DNA of 64,000 bases from Bacteroidales bacterium (lineage in GTDB: Bacteria > Bacteroidota > Bacteroidia > Bacteroidales > UBA932). Both the position numbers and the translations under genes were made by a program. Of this stretch, positions 49,350-58,958 are shown piece by piece. The DNA lies in contig JAFQGK010000031.1 in the NCBI GenBank assembly GCA_017398335.1, forward strand, positions 28,312-92,311, read 5' to 3'. Numbering within the stretch: position 1 is the stretch's first letter; each line of letters starts with the position of its first letter. Below the pieces are notes generated by a model that was not told where the DNA came from, did not search any database, and saw only the letters and a program-made list of their open reading frames with translations.

Positions 49350-50609
49350 ATGAAACTTGACGTAGTTCTCGGCCTCCAGTGGGGCGACGAAGGTAAAGGT
49401 AAGATCGTAGATGTCCTTGCTGGCAACTATCCTGTAGTTGCACGTTTCCAGGGCGGTCCTAATGCAGGACACTCACTCCATTTCGAAGGTAAAAGCTTTG
49501 TACTCAGGTCAGTACCTTCAGGAATATTCAGAAAGGACGCAAAGAACATTGTTGGTAACGGTGTTGTGCTTGACCCTATCACATTCAAGGGAGAGTGCGA
49601 CAACATCGCCAGGACCGGCATTCCTGTTACTGAAAGAATCGTTATTGCCAAAAAGGCACATCTGATTCTTCCTACCCACAGACTTCTCGATGCCGCCAAC
49701 GAAGCTGCCATGGGCAAAAGCAAGATCGGCTCGACCCTCAAAGGTATAGGTCCGACTTACACCGACAAGATAGGACGTTACGGTCTTCGCGTAGGCGACA
49801 TCCTTGCTCCTGATTTTGCCGACAGATATGCAAAGCTTCAGAACAGGCATATAACTCTTCTCAAGCAGATGGGATTCGAATGCGACCCTCATGCCGAGGA
49901 TGAAGCATTCATGGAAGCCATTGAATTCCTGAAGAAATTCGAACTTGTTGACTGTGAATATTATATCAATAACCTTCTCAAGGATCATGAAATTCTGGCA
50001 GAGGGCGCACAGGGTTCAATGCTTGACATCGATTATGGCTCTTATCCATTCGTGACATCATCATCGACAGCATGCGCAGGTGCCTGCATCGGTCTTGGCG
50101 TAAATCCACATATGATCGGCCATGTATACGGCATTTTCAAGGCATACTGCACCAGAGTCGGAAGCGGTCCGTTCCCTACAGAACTCTTTGACGAGACCGG
50201 AGAAAAGATCCGCAAGATCGGAAATGAGTTCGGCGCCGTTACAGGACGTCCTCGCCGTTGCGGATGGCTTGATCTCGTTGCTCTCAAGTATGCAGTTATG
50301 ATCAGTGGAGTGACCGATCTCATCATGATGAAGTCAGACTGCCTCGATTCATTCGAGACAATCAAGGTCTGCACATCATATATCGTAGACGGAAAGCCTT
50401 CGGATCAGTGGCCATTCGACACATATGCCGACATAGAGCCTGTCTACACTGAGTTCAAGGGCTGGAATACAGACCTGACTCATTGCCGTACAGAGGAAGA
50501 CCTTCCTGTAGAATTCCGCGAATATATCGCATTCATGGAGAACTTCCTTGGGGTACCGATCAAGATCATTTCCGTAGGTCCTGACCGCGAGGCTACAATC
50601 ATGAGATAG
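49350..50609 (+). CDS. purA: Adenylosuccinate synthetase
   Basis: Joins IMP and aspartate using GTP, the first step from IMP to AMP. The 419-residue protein has the GTP loop GLQWGDEGKGKIVD (about 8-21), GGPNAGHSL, GPTYTDKIGR, and RRCGWLDLVALKYA near the C-terminal half. The upstream extension of the frame overlaps ssb, so the start is MKLDVVLG. It ends overlapping the converging RidA-like gene by 11 bases. Confidence 0.98.
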   Translation: MKLDVVLGLQWGDEGKGKIVDVLAGNYPVVARFQGGPNAGHSLHFEGKSFVLRSVPSGIFRKDAKNIVGNGVVLDPITFKGECDNIARTGIPVTERIVIAKKAHLILPTHRLLDAANEAAMGKSKIGSTLKGIGPTYTDKIGRYGLRVGDILAPDFADRYAKLQNRHITLLKQMGFECDPHAEDEAFMEAIEFLKKFELVDCEYYINNLLKDHEILAEGAQGSMLDIDYGSYPFVTSSSTACAGACIGLGVNPHMIGHVYGIFKAYCTRVGSGPFPTELFDETGEKIRKIGNEFGAVTGRPRRCGWLDLVALKYAVMISGVTDLIMMKSDCLDSFETIKVCTSYIVDGKPSDQWPFDTYADIEPVYTEFKGWNTDLTHCRTEEDLPVEFREYIAFMENFLGVPIKIISVGPDREATIMR

Positions 50610-51705
50610 GGCTTGCAGCCATACACTCCATTTCTACCAGCCAGCCAGGACGGCAGACTGGAGCCCATAGAAAAACAATCGGATGTTCAGGAAAACGTTC
50701 CTTCACAAGTTTGGACACGGTTCCGTAATCTGAGATATCTCTGAGATAAACGAGCATCTGCATGACATCATCATACGAGCACTCCGCTTCCTGCAGGAGT
50801 GCTTTTATGTTTTCAATCATACGGATACACTGCCTGCCCACATCTCCCGGATGTACGACTTCACCTTTATTGTTTATGCTGGCTGTGCCGGAAAGGAACA
50901 CATGCTTTCTGTCTGAATAATTGACAGCAGTACCACGTTCAAAGGTCACACCATATTCATGGGTCGGATTCATATGTGACGGTGCCTTGAGAAAACGGAT
51001 ACTTTCCTCAGACACTCCATTTACCGAATATGCATCCATCACTACGCGTACTGCAGGATCAGCAACCCGCCCGGCGATACCAGTACTTGCAATATAATGA
51101 CTATCCGCCGTAAGTCCCTCATTCTCAAAGCATTCCCTGCGACCCTTGACCACTCCGGCATAATTCACATCGATATTATGGACAAACAGCCATGTTCTCA
51201 AACAGTTATCCTTCAATGACATACCACGACTGTTCAGCTTCTCCGAGTATGAATTGAATATCTCACGCATCTGGGATTCAGAATCACCGTCACTACTGCA
51301 ATTCCCGGATGTCCATATATGTTGAACGCCACAGAAATCAGCTGTCCACATTCCATCTTTATCGAGTTCCGGAAATACATCTTCTGCCAGCCATACCCAT
51401 AATGCGACTTTGGTTCCATCAAGAGGAGGCTGCTCTATGACAGAGACAGCACAATCTTCATCCTCGACAAGAGCCAGCTGATTGGATGCGTCGCTCAAGA
51501 ACCAACGCATGAATATAGGGCGTACACTTCCTTCACCTTCGATAAATTCACCTAGCGTCTTTCGAAGAGCAGAGTACTGCTCGGGAAAACCACCTCCGCA
51601 ATCTGGTCTCATGATCAGATGATATTCCTTCTGACCGGTACCAGAGATGAAAAGCGAGGACCAGACAGTACATGAAGATGATTCATATGTGGAAAACTCT
51701 ACCAT
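50599..51705 (-). CDS. RidA/chorismatase-like two-domain protein
   Basis: A 368-residue protein with two YjgF/RidA-type halves. The first has RWFLSDASNQLALVEDE, like FkbO/XanB2-type chorismatases; the second has VFLSGTASINNKGEVVHPGD, VYLRDISDY and CRPGWLVEMEC, where Arg and Glu match the active-site region. Whether it acts on chorismate or as an imine deaminase cannot be decided. ATG 51705 is preferred over the TTG at 51711, which directly follows the upstream stop. It is the last gene of a five-gene run. Confidence 0.8.
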   Translation of the reverse strand: MVEFSTYESSSCTVWSSLFISGTGQKEYHLIMRPDCGGGFPEQYSALRKTLGEFIEGEGSVRPIFMRWFLSDASNQLALVEDEDCAVSVIEQPPLDGTKVALWVWLAEDVFPELDKDGMWTADFCGVQHIWTSGNCSSDGDSESQMREIFNSYSEKLNSRGMSLKDNCLRTWLFVHNIDVNYAGVVKGRRECFENEGLTADSHYIASTGIAGRVADPAVRVVMDAYSVNGVSEESIRFLKAPSHMNPTHEYGVTFERGTAVNYSDRKHVFLSGTASINNKGEVVHPGDVGRQCIRMIENIKALLQEAECSYDDVMQMLVYLRDISDYGTVSKLVKERFPEHPIVFLWAPVCRPGWLVEMECMAASPIS

Positions 51706-51711
51706 AACCAA

Positions 51712-53103
51712 TTATGGATGCTTATGATTCTGAAAATACAGATAAGCCCAATAAGTACCGGAATACCTCTTTCTCGCGACTTTTTCCCTACCTGAACTTA
51801 CAAGATATACAAAATTCTTATACTGGTCACGGACTTCCTCAGAAATCTCATATCTGCTGGCGGCTTCCGGTTCTTCCTGAGCAATCAGCAGCAGAATCTC
51901 CTGATATAATCGCGGAATGGAAGACTGATAATGTTCTGCAGCAACATCCTGAAAATACTTGTAGAAAAGGTCCTTGTTTCTATCGGCTAGAAGGGCGCAC
52001 AAAAGGAAATCAGCAAAGCGACGATCCTCAGGACACCTTTCATGCATGAGGGACATGTCATATACGAAATTCCCCCAGATATGTTTTTCATCAACCCGAT
52101 ACTCCGGAACAGCATCCCTGATCGATTCGAGCTTATCCAGACGGTCACGGACCCATTTTCCATGACACGACGAATGACTGAGAATATCCAGATATTTCTT
52201 TGCCAAAGCATAGTCACCTACCTTGAGATACGTATCGGCAAGACACCTTGCTGAATCAAAGTTCATTCCCAACACAAACTGGGTCGCTTGCTGGAATGCA
52301 TAATATACGGTAGGATTGACCAGACCCGACGTACTGTAGAAATTCATATTGAAGTTTCTGGACATGACATTCTCAGTATTGCCGAACACAAAGTCAGACG
52401 AACCGGACAATCCATACAGGAATGCATCATCCGCAAGCCTGCCCGTCTCAGAAAGAGCCAGCAGCACACATTTGCGTCTGTAGTCATCATATCCGGCCTC
52501 TTGAGGAGAAACAGAATCGATTACTTCATTCCACATTCTGTTCTCTACAAGATAATCAAGACGGGCAATCTTCTCATAGCCATTGCGCACATATCCGTTC
52601 CATATGACAAATAAAGACATCAATACAGAGACCGAAACCATTGATATTCCAAGCCACTTTGAGTTCAGAATCTTAGGCTGCGGAAACGAAACCCTGACAA
52701 AAGATGCAAATATATGATAAACGACTGCTGCAAGTGCTGAAACAGCCACACCTGTAAGATATGGGACAAGCGACAGATCACCGGTCTGATACCATAGCAG
52801 GAGGGGCAGGGGCAGAAGGGCGATCCATACATTCTTGAATATGAGCCAGATACAGAACACCGACAGCATAGGGAGGAGTGTATGGATCACGGCAGCCAAA
52901 GCCGGATGGGCATAGAACTGCAGCAGGAATGCCGAAATATATTTCAATGGTGCGCCAGGAATATCCAGATTCAGAAAAGTAAAATCCGGGAGTGCAGCAA
53001 AGAAATCGAACCCCTCCAGCAGAACCAGAGAATACGGGCATAGGAAAAACCACATTGCCCATAAAAGAACAGATATCAATATGAACACAAAAAATCTTTT
53101 CAT
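51712..53103 (-). CDS. DUF6057-like membrane protein
   Basis: A 463-residue protein. The first 190 residues contain about five membrane helices (FFVFILISVLLWAMWFFLC; AVIHTLLPMLSVFCIWLIF; IALLPLPLLLWY). The remaining 270 residues are helical and TPR-like (CLADTYLKVGDYALAKKYLD) on one side of the membrane. Homologues are known mainly from Bacteroidales and lack a function. It overlaps the CxxCH protein gene by 4 bases and is followed almost at once by the RidA-like gene. Confidence 0.75.
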   Translation of the reverse strand: MKRFFVFILISVLLWAMWFFLCPYSLVLLEGFDFFAALPDFTFLNLDIPGAPLKYISAFLLQFYAHPALAAVIHTLLPMLSVFCIWLIFKNVWIALLPLPLLLWYQTGDLSLVPYLTGVAVSALAAVVYHIFASFVRVSFPQPKILNSKWLGISMVSVSVLMSLFVIWNGYVRNGYEKIARLDYLVENRMWNEVIDSVSPQEAGYDDYRRKCVLLALSETGRLADDAFLYGLSGSSDFVFGNTENVMSRNFNMNFYSTSGLVNPTVYYAFQQATQFVLGMNFDSARCLADTYLKVGDYALAKKYLDILSHSSCHGKWVRDRLDKLESIRDAVPEYRVDEKHIWGNFVYDMSLMHERCPEDRRFADFLLCALLADRNKDLFYKYFQDVAAEHYQSSIPRLYQEILLLIAQEEPEAASRYEISEEVRDQYKNFVYLVSSGREKVARKRYSGTYWAYLYFQNHKHP

Positions 53104-54518
53104 AGCGGAAGGTCGATCTTATTCTTGATGAATTCCGGAGCATTATATGATTTCAGACGCCACATATTCTGTCTGGGATCTTCCTGAGGCAGGAGGAAAG
53201 GCTTATGCGGCTTTCCGTCTTCGTCTATATACGCCAGAAAGAGACGTGTATAACGTCCGTCGAGCCTGCGGCTTCCAAAAACCACCCATCTGCTACCTGA
53301 GGCCCACGAATGATAGCTGTCTGACTCTTGACAGTCATTCCAGACCGACACATCCACATCCGCCATCGTTTCAAGGTCCATCATGCGCAGATCCGCTTCC
53401 CTGTGCCATACAGGGAAGGTGCCATAATCTGCAAGAGTATACAGGAGATGCCTTCCGTCCGGAGATATTCTCGGATGAGAAACACTACCTCCGCTGATAC
53501 GGCTGTTGTATAACGTATCTACTTTCTCACCAAAAGTTCTGGTCTTACTATCAAAAGCCACTCTCACCAGATCGTAATGCATGTCAGGTGTAAACAGCAC
53601 AGGAAGAGAAGCTGACTTATGAGATGCAAAATACAGATATTTTCCATCATGGGACCATGCCGGGAAGGTCTCCAGAACATCTTCTGTCATAAAACGGGAA
53701 TCTGTAATCACATCTCCCCTGTGAATATCGTACACAAGAAGGTCCGAAGCCGTATCGAAGACCTCGACCTGCTGTTTTCCTTCCGTATAGAATATCTGGC
53801 GTGTAGTATTTGAGGAGAAGGCTATCATTCCCCCGTCAGGATGCCATGCCGGATAGGTGACATTCTTCTTCGGGCCGATCTTGGTGAAGTCAATCTTATT
53901 AAGAACGCCCTTGTCATAAAGGAATGTTCCTCCACCTGCACCTCTCATATGATACATCATGCTTTCGGAAGAATGTGAAGGGAAATGATGACAATTCACA
54001 CAGTTCGTGCTTGACTCACGGTTAGTGACTACAGGAATCTCCTCAAATGTAGACAGGTTTCTCTGATAGATTCCCATCTGTCTCCATTCTACATATCCCG
54101 GTTCGATCAGACGATACGTCAGCCACCCGTCTATCAGGTCGTCCGAGACCTTTATATCAAACGACCTGTACATGATTCCTTCTGGATTTTCCTCATTCCA
54201 TGCGGAAACCTGTACGGAAATCACACCGTTTTTCACCTTATCAAGAAGAGAGCGCCATTCAGACTGAGGGAATTCAATAATCCCGTCCCGTCCGCTGACC
54301 CTGAGGATTTCCTTGACATCCGACGACAAGGTCGCCTGAACATAATCGGCTCCTTCCAGCATAAAGTTTAAAGGAGCTATATTTCCAGGAACTGTAACAT
54401 CCTTATAATCAGGAAATATCACAGGATACTCATCTGAATGGGCAGACGGTTCTTTCCAGGAAGAACACCCGGAGAAAACCGCCAATGCACATATCAATGA
54501 AAGATGGAAATTTCTCAT
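53100..54518 (-). CDS. Beta-propeller lipoprotein with CxxCH haem-type motif (PD40)
   Basis: A 472-residue lipoprotein (lipobox FSGC, Cys about 18). A beta-rich N-terminal domain leads to a CVNCH motif (about 173-177), the signature for covalent c-type haem attachment, followed by HFPSHSS. The C-terminal half has TolB/PD40-type propeller blades (PAWHPDGGMIAFSSN, PAWSHDGKYLYFAS, PRISPDGRHLLYT). Single haem attachment is inferred, not shown; the cysteines might bind something else. It sits with DUF6057 and the RidA-like gene downstream of a symporter. Confidence 0.8.
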   Translation of the reverse strand: MRNFHLSLICALAVFSGCSSWKEPSAHSDEYPVIFPDYKDVTVPGNIAPLNFMLEGADYVQATLSSDVKEILRVSGRDGIIEFPQSEWRSLLDKVKNGVISVQVSAWNEENPEGIMYRSFDIKVSDDLIDGWLTYRLIEPGYVEWRQMGIYQRNLSTFEEIPVVTNRESSTNCVNCHHFPSHSSESMMYHMRGAGGGTFLYDKGVLNKIDFTKIGPKKNVTYPAWHPDGGMIAFSSNTTRQIFYTEGKQQVEVFDTASDLLVYDIHRGDVITDSRFMTEDVLETFPAWSHDGKYLYFASHKSASLPVLFTPDMHYDLVRVAFDSKTRTFGEKVDTLYNSRISGGSVSHPRISPDGRHLLYTLADYGTFPVWHREADLRMMDLETMADVDVSVWNDCQESDSYHSWASGSRWVVFGSRRLDGRYTRLFLAYIDEDGKPHKPFLLPQEDPRQNMWRLKSYNAPEFIKNKIDLPL

Positions 54519-54536
54519 AGCAAGGCCATAATAGAT

Positions 54537-56105
54537 CTATTTGTCTGACGGTTTTCCGGCAAGACATATCAGAGTGCTGACAATACCACCGATAGGGCAC
54601 CACCAGCACCATGCGATATATGTCTGTCCGAAGAACTGCTTCTGGAACATAAGAGGTATGATGATGAGAGCTCCTGCTATCAGGGCGGCAAGTACACTCT
54701 TCGTATTGCCGCGTCTGGTAAAGATTGCTGTAAGGAAGACACCTATCATTCCTGCATATGCAAAGCACATTATACCTGTCGCAAAGTCCACCAGGTTCAG
54801 TCCGCTGCTCTGCTGCATCACCGCAGTGATGATTGCGAAACCAGTAAGGATCGCTCCCATAAGGATCACCATCCTGCGCGATGATGTGAGCTGGTCGGCG
54901 TTTCCTTCGACAGAATGGCCGCGTTCCTTGCGGATAGGCAGATAAAGGTCGCTGACAAAGCTGGAGGCCATTGCGTTTATCGCAGAATTGAAGCTTGACA
55001 ATGCCGCTGCCAGGAGTCCGACGATCATAAGTCCGCGTATTCCCGCAGGAATGTGGTTCTTTATGAACTGAGGGAAAATGTCACGTGCGTCAGTAAAGAA
55101 CGAAGCTCCGAGAGCATCATACTCAGGATTAGTCTTATAAAGGACGAAAAGGAGAAGGCCTATTCCCAGGAATAACATCACCGTAGGAAGACAGATAAGC
55201 TGAGAATATATGAGAGATGTTCCCGCCTTCCTTACATCCTTTGCAGTCAGCTGACGCTGTACGAATTCATGGTCAGTAGTATACTGGGCGATTCTGAAGA
55301 ACGATATACCGATTACGCCGCCTACTATAGTATAAGGAAGCTTCGGGTCAAGAGACGTATCGAACATCTTCACCTTGCTTCCTGCACTCCATCCGAAGAG
55401 GGTGCCGTCCGGATTCATTCCTGCAGCAACACCAGGGTCCTTGACCATACCTCCGGATGTCAATGTCGCCCATATTTCCGAAAGCGGCATATCTATCGCC
55501 AGATATATGATTATAAACGCCACAATTGCTGTAAATATGATAAGTATGGTCTGGAATGCGTCTATGTAGAGAAGGCCCTTGATACCTCCGAGCATCGTAT
55601 ATATCGTACTTATAAAGCCAAGTATGATGATTGACCATATCATGAATTCAAAGTGGATGCTGCCGAAAAGAATGACAGATACAGCAATTGCAGCAATGAA
55701 AAGTCTTGATCCAGAGGTAAAAAGCTGACCGATCAGAAACATTATGCTGTTTGCCCTTTTGGAAGTCTCGCCAAAACGGTCGCCGATGAATCCGTATATC
55801 GTTATGGTTTTTGCATTATACAGTTTCGGCAGTATGACCGCCGCAACCAATGAGCCACCGATAATTGCAGCTATGAGATTCATCATATATGTAAGATTGG
55901 TGTTGAATCCCAGCTCAGGAGAACCTACAAACGTACCGGCACTGATTGATGTTCCTGTGGCAGCCAGGGCTACAAGCCATCCAGGCATAGCCCTGCCCGC
56001 AACAAAATAGTCATCGATATTATTGTTCTTTCTGGAAAATATATAACCGATAGCCACCAGTGTTCCCAGGAACATGGCCACGATTATCCAGTCAATTATT
56101 GTCAT
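54537..56105 (-). CDS. Sodium:solute symporter (SSS family)
   Basis: A 522-residue transporter with about 13 membrane segments. The family features are DYFVAGRAMPGWLVALAATGTSISAGTFVG at the first helices (quoted in part: AGRAMPGWLVALAATGTS), and GGIKGLLYIDAFQ with the adjoining sodium-site region. The substrate is unknown. A hydrophilic loop around 240-260 is longer than in some relatives. It lies 31 bases after the FAD oxidoreductase gene, so it may import the substrate of that enzyme. Confidence 0.92.
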   Translation of the reverse strand: MTIIDWIIVAMFLGTLVAIGYIFSRKNNNIDDYFVAGRAMPGWLVALAATGTSISAGTFVGSPELGFNTNLTYMMNLIAAIIGGSLVAAVILPKLYNAKTITIYGFIGDRFGETSKRANSIMFLIGQLFTSGSRLFIAAIAVSVILFGSIHFEFMIWSIIILGFISTIYTMLGGIKGLLYIDAFQTILIIFTAIVAFIIIYLAIDMPLSEIWATLTSGGMVKDPGVAAGMNPDGTLFGWSAGSKVKMFDTSLDPKLPYTIVGGVIGISFFRIAQYTTDHEFVQRQLTAKDVRKAGTSLIYSQLICLPTVMLFLGIGLLLFVLYKTNPEYDALGASFFTDARDIFPQFIKNHIPAGIRGLMIVGLLAAALSSFNSAINAMASSFVSDLYLPIRKERGHSVEGNADQLTSSRRMVILMGAILTGFAIITAVMQQSSGLNLVDFATGIMCFAYAGMIGVFLTAIFTRRGNTKSVLAALIAGALIIIPLMFQKQFFGQTYIAWCWWCPIGGIVSTLICLAGKPSDK

Positions 56106-56136
56106 CTGATATTGGTTATTAGTTAGTGTCGTATTA

Positions 56137-57984
56137 TTACCTGTCTTCTGCCTGATGTCCTGTGCGGTCTACCTGATGATAGAACTGTGTGTACGGTACG
56201 TCAGTCCTTCCGGTTCCCTTGCGCATCAGTTCCTTCAGGTCCTCAAAATAAGTGGTATATATGTCACGAGGATTCACCTTACGCTTCGCACAGATTGAAG
56301 CTGCCATTCCGACCACCTCACCTATCAGTCCGCAGGTACGCATCACTCGTGTCGAGCCGAGAGCGATATGGGTCACGGATATGTTACGCCCTGCCATGAA
56401 CATATTAGGAATGTCCTTCGAATAGAAGCAGCGGTATGGAAGAGGATAGAAGTCGATAGGTGTAAGGACTCCTATTGACATCCATTCTTCTCCCGGATAC
56501 TTGTGGGCGTTGCGTGGATCCGGATAATGCTGGTCTATACGCCATGTTGTCGTACATGTCGCGTCTTCGTGCAGGATCGGGCGTGTAAGATCCTGTTCGC
56601 GGAGGATATAGTCTCCGACCACGCGACGGCTCTCGCGTTTTCCGCTCACATGGCTCACCCAGGTAAGATGAGTGCACTCCCAGTCTTCTTTCTTGGCAAG
56701 ACGGTTCTTGCAATATGAGAATGTGCTGTACGCAACATACATTCCGTAGTCGCGAATCTTCTCGGCGTCCGCCACCTGATCATCGCGCATGCCCACTTCC
56801 CAATACCAGTTGGCCCTATGCACAGGCTCTACCGTATATTCATCAAGTTCAAGTCCCCAGTCAAGAGAATCAGGGAAGGTGCATGGAGTGTTCCAGTCCT
56901 CGCAATACCACTCGATGGATACTCCCATCGTGAAGCCGTCAGCCTTCTGTGGAGCCAGCTTCTCATTGAACTCAGCCTGCGCCTCACGTCCCATACGGCA
57001 CTCTGCTCCTGCCATTGCCGCAAGATGAGCGTCACCTGTGCAGTCAGAGAACAGGTCACCGCTGATACGGATCTTGTCCTGTCTTGTAGCCTCGACAGCT
57101 GTCACAGCCTTGATTCTGTCTCCATCCTTCTCTACCTCAGAAACAGTATATCCCATGAAAAGAGTGATATTCTTCTCTGCAAGGATAACCCTCATCTTCT
57201 TGTCATCCTGATAATGGTGTGCTCCACGGGCATTGCCGATCCTGTCCGGACCGATCTCGTTCAAAAGATATCCCAAAGATGGATATGGGTCTATGTTGAT
57301 CTGACCTCCAAGACCTACGCGTACCTCAGAAGAGTTGTTTCCTCCAAGTACATAACGGTCCTGAATCAAAGCGACCTTGCATCCCAGACGGGCAGCGGCA
57401 AGAGCCGCACACATACCGGAGATTCCGCCTCCGACAACGACAAAGTCATAATGGCCCTTCTCGACCACAGGAGTCGGAAGAAGTTCTGCGCGAAGCTTTA
57501 CATAATCTTCGAGACTGCTGCCGGGAACCTCATCCGATGTTGTAAGAAGAACCGCATCGCAACGGCCGTCAAGACCCATGACGTCATGGAGAGCGATTTC
57601 GTGCTCTCCTTCTGAAAGTTCATACTCACCACCCTTCTGCCAGTACCACACCGCACGCTCCGCACGGGTTTCACCAGGACATCCGAGTCCGAATTCTGCT
57701 GCGTCGGCGACACCGTCCACCTTCACTTGGAAGATTCCCGGAGTCTTACCCTCTGACCAGAAGGCTGTCCAATTCTTCGTCCTCACCCAAAGTCTGTATT
57801 TACCAGCCTTCTCCACCTTGACCTTTGTCGTCGGATCATCAGTGATCGGGGTTCCTATTCCATGAGCCAGAAGATAGCTTGATCCCATCTGCAGCACGAA
57901 CTGCTGCTCAACTGTCCATCCTCCAAGATTGTCGAATCTGGTAGCGAGGAGCATGATTGAATTTGATGAATTGATGTTTTCCAT
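56137..57984 (-). CDS. FAD-dependent oxidoreductase with N-terminal beta-domain
   Basis: A 615-residue protein. Residues about 1-150 form a beta-rich, golvesin/Xly-CBD-like domain (KAGKYRLWVRTKNW). From about 175 there is an FAD-binding Rossmann fold (FVVVGGGISGMCAALAAARLG, with the dinucleotide glycines) and the FAD_oxidored signature GGNNSSEVRVGLGGQ. Further on, DCTGDAHLAAMAGAE and FMAGRNISVTHIALGSTRVMR (quoted in part) bind FAD. The frame opens at 58026, but ATG 57984 follows the promoter box. No signal peptide. Substrate unknown; a sugar or sugar acid is plausible. Confidence 0.87.
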   Translation of the reverse strand: MENINSSNSIMLLATRFDNLGGWTVEQQFVLQMGSSYLLAHGIGTPITDDPTTKVKVEKAGKYRLWVRTKNWTAFWSEGKTPGIFQVKVDGVADAAEFGLGCPGETRAERAVWYWQKGGEYELSEGEHEIALHDVMGLDGRCDAVLLTTSDEVPGSSLEDYVKLRAELLPTPVVEKGHYDFVVVGGGISGMCAALAAARLGCKVALIQDRYVLGGNNSSEVRVGLGGQINIDPYPSLGYLLNEIGPDRIGNARGAHHYQDDKKMRVILAEKNITLFMGYTVSEVEKDGDRIKAVTAVEATRQDKIRISGDLFSDCTGDAHLAAMAGAECRMGREAQAEFNEKLAPQKADGFTMGVSIEWYCEDWNTPCTFPDSLDWGLELDEYTVEPVHRANWYWEVGMRDDQVADAEKIRDYGMYVAYSTFSYCKNRLAKKEDWECTHLTWVSHVSGKRESRRVVGDYILREQDLTRPILHEDATCTTTWRIDQHYPDPRNAHKYPGEEWMSIGVLTPIDFYPLPYRCFYSKDIPNMFMAGRNISVTHIALGSTRVMRTCGLIGEVVGMAASICAKRKVNPRDIYTTYFEDLKELMRKGTGRTDVPYTQFYHQVDRTGHQAEDR

Positions 57985-58037
57985 TGTATATGATGATATT
58001 TGAAATTCAGATGACGTCTTTATCAATTATAACGATT

Positions 58038-58045
58038 CAAAGATA
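58038..58045 (-). promoter_or_regulatory. TAnnTTTG box for the FAD oxidoreductase run
   Basis: It reads TATCTTTG on the minus strand, 53 bases before the ATG at 57984. Confidence 0.6.
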
Positions 58046-58066
58046 ATGATTAAACGATAATTTTCC

Positions 58067-58074
58067 TATCTTTG
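58067..58074 (+). promoter_or_regulatory. TAnnTTTG box for the BadF/NagK-type kinase
   Basis: It reads TATCTTTG, 32 bases before the kinase ATG, back to back with the FAD oxidoreductase box. Confidence 0.6.
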
Positions 58075-58106
58075 ATTTTGGAAATTGCGTCTTTAAACAT
58101 ATCTAT

Positions 58107-58958
58107 ATGAAGATAATAGCAGACAGCGGGGCGACCAAAGGAGATTGGAGACTCGTCACTGACAAAGGAGAATGTTCAGGAGCATACCTTTCAGCAGGAA
58201 CAAACGTTTCCGCAATGCAGTTGGATGTCGTGTGCGGTATCATTTCTGAGGCCTGCCGGAAGCTTGTCCACGAAAAAGGACCCGAAGTCGTGGAAATATG
58301 GTTATATACAGCCGGCATCGTCACTGAGGATATCAGGCATGCAATACAAAAGGGACTCGGGCTGATCTGCCCTAATGCCATGATACAGGTTGAAGACGAT
58401 ATGACAGGTGCGGCAAGAGCTGCATGCGGCAAGAGACCGGGGATTGTAGCTATTGTCGGCACGGGCTCAAACGCCTGCCTGTTCGATGGTGACAGGATAG
58501 TCCGGAAAATATATTCCGGTGGCTACATCCTCGGTGATGAAGGAAGTGCTTCTGCTCTTGGAAAACTGTTTCTGTCCGACTATATCAAGGGTCTTATCCC
58601 TCAGGATGTCGCTGATGATTTCGCCTCCAGATACCCGGCTGATTATAATACAATTGTGGCAAACATCTACAGGTCAGAGGGATCTCCTTCCGGATATCTG
58701 GGAAGCCTGGCTCCTTTCATCACGGAGCATTACGGCAACTCTTACATCAAGGAACTTGTCGACAGCAACTTCAGAGCCTTCATACGCAGGTCTCTGAAAC
58801 AGTTGTATACAGAAAATCTCCCCGTTGGCGTAATAGGTGGATTCGGATACGCCCTCAGGGAGATATTGACTGGAATTGCAAATGAAGAAGGGATAAGAAT
58901 ATCAAATATACTCCCCGCCCCTATCGACGGACTTATCGCCTGCCACTGCTCAGAATAA
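58107..58958 (+). CDS. BadF/BadG/NagK-type sugar kinase
   Basis: A 283-residue ASKHA ATPase. The phosphate-1 loop is ADSGATKGDWRLV (about 5-17), phosphate-2 is IVAIVGTGSNACLFDG (about 112-127), and GYILGDEGSASALGKL follows. In Bacteroidota such kinases phosphorylate N-acetylglucosamine or N-acetylmuramic acid (MurK-like); the exact sugar is not readable. It faces the FAD oxidoreductase run across shared promoters and converges on the MFS genes with no gap. Confidence 0.88.
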   Translation: MKIIADSGATKGDWRLVTDKGECSGAYLSAGTNVSAMQLDVVCGIISEACRKLVHEKGPEVVEIWLYTAGIVTEDIRHAIQKGLGLICPNAMIQVEDDMTGAARAACGKRPGIVAIVGTGSNACLFDGDRIVRKIYSGGYILGDEGSASALGKLFLSDYIKGLIPQDVADDFASRYPADYNTIVANIYRSEGSPSGYLGSLAPFITEHYGNSYIKELVDSNFRAFIRRSLKQLYTENLPVGVIGGFGYALREILTGIANEEGIRISNILPAPIDGLIACHCSE

